This document shows, in pieces, positions 60,365 to 64,000 of a stretch of DNA of 64,000 nt (its first letter is position 1; each line of letters opens with the position of its first letter). The translations under genes and the position numbers were made by a program. The notes beneath the pieces are model-generated. The model saw only the letters and a list, made by a program, of their open reading frames with translations. It ran no database searches and had not been told where the DNA came from. Source of the stretch: Roseovarius litorisediminis (lineage in GTDB: Bacteria; Pseudomonadota; Alphaproteobacteria; Rhodobacterales; Rhodobacteraceae); contig NZ_FWFL01000005.1 in assembly GCF_900172295.1 (NCBI RefSeq), forward strand, positions 248,001 to 312,000, written 5' to 3'.

Positions 60365-60760
60365 TCACCAATCACCCTGCTTGCCCTTCAGCACTTTGAA
60401 AGGTTCCAGGTTCTCACCATTCACCCAGGCAAATCCGTCGTTGGTCATTACAATCGTATAGGGCGTCCAGTCTGTGCTGCGCCACCAGCTGTCATACTGG
60501 TTGGTGTCGGCCCGGACCCTCCATTTACCTTCGTCAGGCCGCCCGCCTTCGGGGGCATAAATTGTGCGCCCGTTTTCAAAGTAATATTGACTGTAATTTG
60601 ATCCCGCCCATGTACCAACAATGGTGTTCCCGGACAACAATTCCTGAATTTGCGCCGCATTTATCTGAATGGCCAGGGGCTTGTTCCCTGCGCCGTTGTC
60701 CGCCTGCGCAGGAAACGCCAACGCGGTCATGGCAAGGGTCATGAATAATCTGCGATACAT
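60365..60760 (-). CDS. Small secreted protein, unrecognised
   Basis: 131 aa with a clear signal peptide (MYRRLFMTLAMTALAFPAQA) and a mature part rich in Trp and Tyr (IVGTWAGSNYSQYYFENGRT, YDSWWRSTDWTPYTIVMTND). This looks like a small lipocalin-like or DUF995-type beta barrel, a tentative reading. GGAGGA six bases before the ATG is a strong ribosome site. It stands between the VOC gene (+) and glycerate kinase (-), the latter 58 bases upstream in the same direction. Confidence 0.72.
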   Translation of the reverse strand: MYRRLFMTLAMTALAFPAQADNGAGNKPLAIQINAAQIQELLSGNTIVGTWAGSNYSQYYFENGRTIYAPEGGRPDEGKWRVRADTNQYDSWWRSTDWTPYTIVMTNDGFAWVNGENLEPFKVLKGKQGDW

Positions 60761-60818
60761 ATGAAATCCTCCGGATGTAAGGCCTTAGATTCTTGCATTT
60801 CAAATGGCGTTTGGCGAT

Positions 60819-62072
60819 TCAGTTTCTTGTGGGTGAAACAAGAATAGCCCGAAAATCGTTGACATTGGTCAGCGTTGGCCCGGTCACTACCTGATCGCCG
60901 ATCCGTCCGAAATACCCATGCGCATCATTGCGTGCCAATGCCTCGGCGGCATCGGTGCCTCTGCTCAGCGTGTCCGGCGTGATCACGGCGCCTGCAACCT
61001 CGGCTGCGCCATCCACGCCGTCGGTATCGCAGGCAATGGCATAAATGTCGTTTGTCCCGTTCAACGCCAAAGCCAGGGCTAGCGCAAATTCCGCATTGGG
61101 CCCGCCCACACCATCGCCGCGCCGGGTCACTGTCAGTTCGCCGCCGGACAGCAGCAGCACCGGCGCATCGCTAGGGTCCAGACCCTCCTGTATTTTCCAG
61201 GCCATCTCGGCCTGCCCACGCGCCACATCCCGTGCCTCGCCTTCCAGTGCATCACCGAGCATTTGCACATCAACGCCCTCGGCGCGCGCCAAAGCCGCCG
61301 CCGCTGCCAGCGATTGCGAGGGGGCGGCATAAATCACATTCTCCACCCGGGTCAGCCGTTCATCGCCGGGGTCAATCACCTGTCGTGGCCCCTCCAGTAC
61401 TGCTTGCACTGAGGCAGGCATGGCAATTCCGTGCTGCTCCAGAATTGCCCGCGCATCAGCGGGCGTGCTGGTATCGCCTACCGTGGGGCCTGAGCCGATC
61501 ATCGCCGGGTCATCCCCCGGCACGTCTGAGATCATCAGCGCCAGCATACGTGCCGGATACGCCGCTGCTGCCAGCTGACCACCTTTCACCCGGCTGAGAT
61601 GTTTGCGCAGGGTGTTCATCTGTCCGATCGCAGCCCCCGAGGCCAGCAGCGCCTGATTGACTGCCTGTTTTTCTTCCAGCGAAATATCACCGGCGGGCTG
61701 CACCAACAGGGCCGAGGCCCCGCCCGAGATCAGCGCCAGCACCATGTCGTCTTTGCCCAGTCCGCTGACCAGATCCAGCATCCGCCGTGTAGCGCGCAGC
61801 CCGGACTCGTCGGGCACCGGATGCGCGGCTTCGACAATCTCGATACCCTTGCAGGGGCGGGCGTAACCATAGCGGGTGATCACCAACCCCTGGCAGGGGC
61901 CATATTGCGCCTCGACTGCCTCGGCCATACGCGCACTGGCCTTGCCTGCGCCAACCACCACCAGCCGCCCGCCCGGACGGGGTGGCAGCGCATGGTGCAG
62001 GCTTTGCATTGGATCGGCTACCTCGACCGCACGGTCAAAGAGGCGCCTGAGGAAGGGCAGAGGGTCTTGCAT
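60819..62072 (-). CDS. Glycerate 2-kinase (MOFRL-type)
   Basis: 417 aa, the TtuD/GckA family that phosphorylates glycerate to 2-phosphoglycerate. The N-terminal LVVVGAGKASARMAEAVEAQYG and ISGGASALLVQPAGDISLEEKQ are family-typical, as are RKHLSRVKGGQLAAAAYPA, SDVPGDDPAMIGSGPT, and the C-terminal MOFRL region with PVLLLSGGELTVTRRGDGVGGPNAEFALALAL and CDTDGVDGAAEVAGAV. Start ATG 62072 has AAGGATG upstream. Confidence 0.92.
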   Translation of the reverse strand: MQDPLPFLRRLFDRAVEVADPMQSLHHALPPRPGGRLVVVGAGKASARMAEAVEAQYGPCQGLVITRYGYARPCKGIEIVEAAHPVPDESGLRATRRMLDLVSGLGKDDMVLALISGGASALLVQPAGDISLEEKQAVNQALLASGAAIGQMNTLRKHLSRVKGGQLAAAAYPARMLALMISDVPGDDPAMIGSGPTVGDTSTPADARAILEQHGIAMPASVQAVLEGPRQVIDPGDERLTRVENVIYAAPSQSLAAAAALARAEGVDVQMLGDALEGEARDVARGQAEMAWKIQEGLDPSDAPVLLLSGGELTVTRRGDGVGGPNAEFALALALALNGTNDIYAIACDTDGVDGAAEVAGAVITPDTLSRGTDAAEALARNDAHGYFGRIGDQVVTGPTLTNVNDFRAILVSPTRN

Positions 62073-62401
62073 CGGGCATCCTTATCTTATCGTCGCCTCA
62101 CCCTAACCGCCCTTCGGCGTCTGAAACAGGCCATTCGCGGCACCTGTCGCATCATATCCGCAGCCTTTACGTTGTTAAGCGGAGTGCGCAGGCGCACGCT
62201 CTTTTTTTGACTGACGCGAGGGGCGGCGTTGGGCAGATCGACTGGCGGTGCTGTGTCGGGCAGTCGGTGCAGATGAGTATTTGGGGAAAAGCGAAAGCAG
62301 GAGGCTGGCCAAGTCTTCATCCTGCTTTAATTGCCGGATGAGATGCGCCACGCAACGACGCCGCCTTGACAAACAAGGGGCGGCGCGCGACAGACGCGGC
62401 T
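62073..62401. other. 329-base divergent gap before crcB
   Basis: No gene or recognisable riboswitch is seen between the glycerate kinase and crcB. The one clear structure is a hairpin at 62182-62208. Several short frames cross the gap but none looks coding. Confidence 0.5.
62182..62208 (+). terminator. Orphan terminator-like hairpin upstream of crcB
   Basis: TGCG (62185-62188) pairs with CGCA (62193-62196) around CAGG, extended by GAG/CTC with a two-base bulge, and followed by seven T (62202-62208). No plus-strand gene ends just before it, so it could end a short leader or small RNA about 190 bases before crcB. Confidence 0.4.
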
Positions 62402-62779
62402 ATGTTCATGACCTTTCTGTCCGTGGCCCTTGGTGGCGCAATCGGCGCCTGCCTGCGCTTTGGCTCTGGCCTGGCGATTCTGCGTCTGGGCGGTACCAAT
62501 TTTCCGTTAGGGGTTTTGTTCGTCAATATTGTTGGATCGTTTGTGATGGGGGTCTTTGTGGTGTATTCCTTTCATCGGGATGTTCAGTACCTCAATCCCT
62601 TTGTGATGACCGGGGTCTTGGGCGGTTTCACCACTTTCTCGGCCTTTTCGCTTGAGGCGTTTACGTTGTTTGAGCGGGGTCAGTTCGCGGCGGCTGCGGC
62701 TTATGTGGCGCTGTCGGTCGGGGTTTCATTGGCCGCATTGGTGCTGGGCGTCTGGCTGGCAAGGGGGATCTGGGCATGA
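62402..62779 (+). CDS. crcB: Fluoride ion channel CrcB/Fluc
   Basis: 125 aa with four membrane helices. GGAIGACLRFGSGLAI, VNIVGSFVMGVFVVY and GVLGGFTTFSAFSLEAFTL are the fluoride-channel signatures, the last with the Phe box. It exports toxic fluoride as a dual-topology dimer. The ATG at 62402 starts just before the first helix; a TTG at 62366 is less likely. Its stop overlaps the pseudouridine synthase start by ATGA. Confidence 0.92.
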   Translation: MFMTFLSVALGGAIGACLRFGSGLAILRLGGTNFPLGVLFVNIVGSFVMGVFVVYSFHRDVQYLNPFVMTGVLGGFTTFSAFSLEAFTLFERGQFAAAAAYVALSVGVSLAALVLGVWLARGIWA

Positions 62780-63819
62780 GCCGGGTACAAACGTTCAACG
62801 TAACCGCCGATGCCGCCGATCAGCGGCTGGACCGCTGGCTGCGTCATTATTTCCCGCATCTGGGACAGGCACGGATCGAGAAACTTTGCCGCAAAGGCGA
62901 GATCAGAGTGGATGGCGGCCGGGTAAAATCCAACACCCGCCTGATCGAGGGACAGCAGGTGCGCATTCCGCCGCTGCCCGAACCGGGTGAGAGGCCAACC
63001 TATGACCAAACCCGTATTTCGGACGCTGATGCCAGGTTCATCCAGTCCTGCGTGATCTACCGCGATGACGATATCATCGCGCTCAATAAACCCCCCGGCC
63101 TGCCAGTGCAGGGCGGCAGTAAACAGACCCGGCATGTCGATGGTCTGGCCGAGGCGCTGCGCTTTGGGATGGAAGAAAAACCGCGGCTGGTGCATCGCCT
63201 TGATAAGGATACTTCGGGTGTTTTGATCCTGGCCCGCACGCGCCTTGCCGCCAAGGGGCTGACCGCCGCCTTCCGCCACCGTGCCACGCGCAAGATCTAC
63301 TGGGCTGCCGTCGCCGGCGTGCCCAATCCACGCATGGGCACGATCAAATACGGGCTGGTCAAGGCCCCGGGGCACGGGGCCAAGGGTGAGGGCGAAAAAA
63401 TGCTTTGCCTGCACCCCCGCGACGTCGACAACACACCTGGCGCAAAAACTGCCACGACCGACTATGCGGTGATCGAGGCTGCGGGCAGCCGGACCTCGTG
63501 GGTGGCGCTGATCCCCGTCACTGGCCGGACCCACCAGCTGCGTGCGCATATGGCCGAGATCGGCCATCCGATTATTGGCGATGGCAAGTACGGTGGTTCG
63601 GGTCAGGAGAATCTTGGGGATGGCTGGGGTGCGCAGCTGGGCGGTGATATCAGCCGCAAACTGCATCTGCACGCGCGCTCGCTCAAGATCGAGCACCCGG
63701 TCACACGCGCCATCCTGCATCTTACCGCCCCCTTGCCTGATCATATGGCGCGCACCTGGGATACTTTTCAGTGGATCCCCTCCGAGGCCCCCGAAGACCC
63801 GCTTGAGGATATGGCATGA
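62776..63819 (+). CDS. rluC: RluA-family 23S rRNA pseudouridine synthase (RluC-like)
   Basis: 347 aa. An S4 RNA-binding domain at residues about 13-75 (ADQRLDRWLRHYFPHLGQARIEKLCRKGEIRVDGGRV) is followed by the synthase domain with HRLDKDTSGVLILARTRLAAKGL (catalytic Asp) and GRTHQLRAHMAEIGHPIIGDGKYGG. It makes pseudouridine in large-subunit rRNA. ATGA overlaps link it to crcB before and the HAD gene after. Confidence 0.93.
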   Translation: MSRVQTFNVTADAADQRLDRWLRHYFPHLGQARIEKLCRKGEIRVDGGRVKSNTRLIEGQQVRIPPLPEPGERPTYDQTRISDADARFIQSCVIYRDDDIIALNKPPGLPVQGGSKQTRHVDGLAEALRFGMEEKPRLVHRLDKDTSGVLILARTRLAAKGLTAAFRHRATRKIYWAAVAGVPNPRMGTIKYGLVKAPGHGAKGEGEKMLCLHPRDVDNTPGAKTATTDYAVIEAAGSRTSWVALIPVTGRTHQLRAHMAEIGHPIIGDGKYGGSGQENLGDGWGAQLGGDISRKLHLHARSLKIEHPVTRAILHLTAPLPDHMARTWDTFQWIPSEAPEDPLEDMA

Positions 63820-64000
63820 CCCGCGCCTTGCGGCTTATTATATTCGATGTCGACGGGACGCTGGTCGATAGTCAAAACGACATTCTGGGTGCCATGACCC
63901 ATGCGTTTGAACGTGCTGGTCAACCGGTGCCGACGCGGGATGAAACCCTTGGCATCGTCGGCCTTTCGCTGGATGTGGCGATCCCCCGGCTGGCCCCCTT
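63816..64000 (+). CDS. HAD-family hydrolase (phosphoglycolate-phosphatase-like), cut by window end
   Basis: Only the first 61 residues are seen: MTRALRLIIFDVDGTLVDSQ with the nucleophile motif DVDGT, then NDILGAMTHAFERAGQP and the cap-domain start TRDETLGIVGLSLDVAI. The overlap with the rluC stop (ATGA) and the crcB-rluC-HAD order mark one operon. The 3' end lies outside the window. Confidence 0.87.
   Translation, partial: MTRALRLIIFDVDGTLVDSQNDILGAMTHAFERAGQPVPTRDETLGIVGLSLDVAIPRLAP

Noticed and set aside
62073..62401. Fluoride riboswitch before crcB
   Set aside because: I looked for the GGCGATG...CGCC...AAAC and GATG-CTCC pattern and did not find it.

Overview
This window looks like chromosomal DNA from an alphaproteobacterium of the order Rhodobacterales (Roseobacter-like). 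That is an inference from familiar protein types and gene arrangements: a lytic transglycosylase divergent from dapA, crcB-rluC-HAD, a capsule-type ABC exporter beside a large RTX protein, hydantoinase A/B, DUF2793 and many VOC/DMT/SDR genes. The DNA is moderately GC-rich, genes are densely packed, and several starts are best explained as TTG. No rRNA, tRNA or CRISPR array was seen.

Left part, about 0-24.3 kb, is metabolic and housekeeping. It holds a FadH-type 2,4-dienoyl-CoA reductase, a LysR regulator followed by an FMN reductase, a VOC protein and a MaoC-like hydratase. Next come the two halves of the tRNA-wobble enzyme MnmC on divergent genes, a DMT exporter, and a pair that may be linked to metal handling. 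Then follow a soluble lytic transglycosylase, dapA, a TPR protein, a methyltransferase, an orphan amino-acid/urea-type binding protein with a polytopic membrane protein, a YiiX-like papain-fold protein and a hydantoinase/oxoprolinase A-B pair.

Middle part, about 24.3-56 kb, is a surface-polysaccharide locus. Nucleotide-sugar genes are manC (GDP-mannose), rmlA and rmlCBD (dTDP-rhamnose), glf (UDP-galactofuranose), glmM and ugd. Export genes are kpsT-kpsE and a divergent kpsM-like permease. Assembly genes are five glycosyltransferases, including a 1367-residue protein that reads as galectin-like domain + GT31-like domain + GT2-like domain, and a TPR + sugar-binding-region transferase. Three sulfotransferase-like genes lie close together, suggesting a sulfated product. 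A DUF2793 protein, a large RTX calcium-binding protein broken by a one-base shift in a homopolymer, and a decayed RTX fragment lie among them. My reading is a sulfated, rhamnose- and galactofuranose-containing capsule or exopolysaccharide exported by an ABC system.

Right part, 56-64 kb, returns to housekeeping: a small membrane protein, an overlapping M24-fold/M20 hydrolase pair, an SDR, a VOC protein, a small secreted protein, glycerate 2-kinase, and the crcB-rluC-HAD operon, the last gene cut by the window edge.
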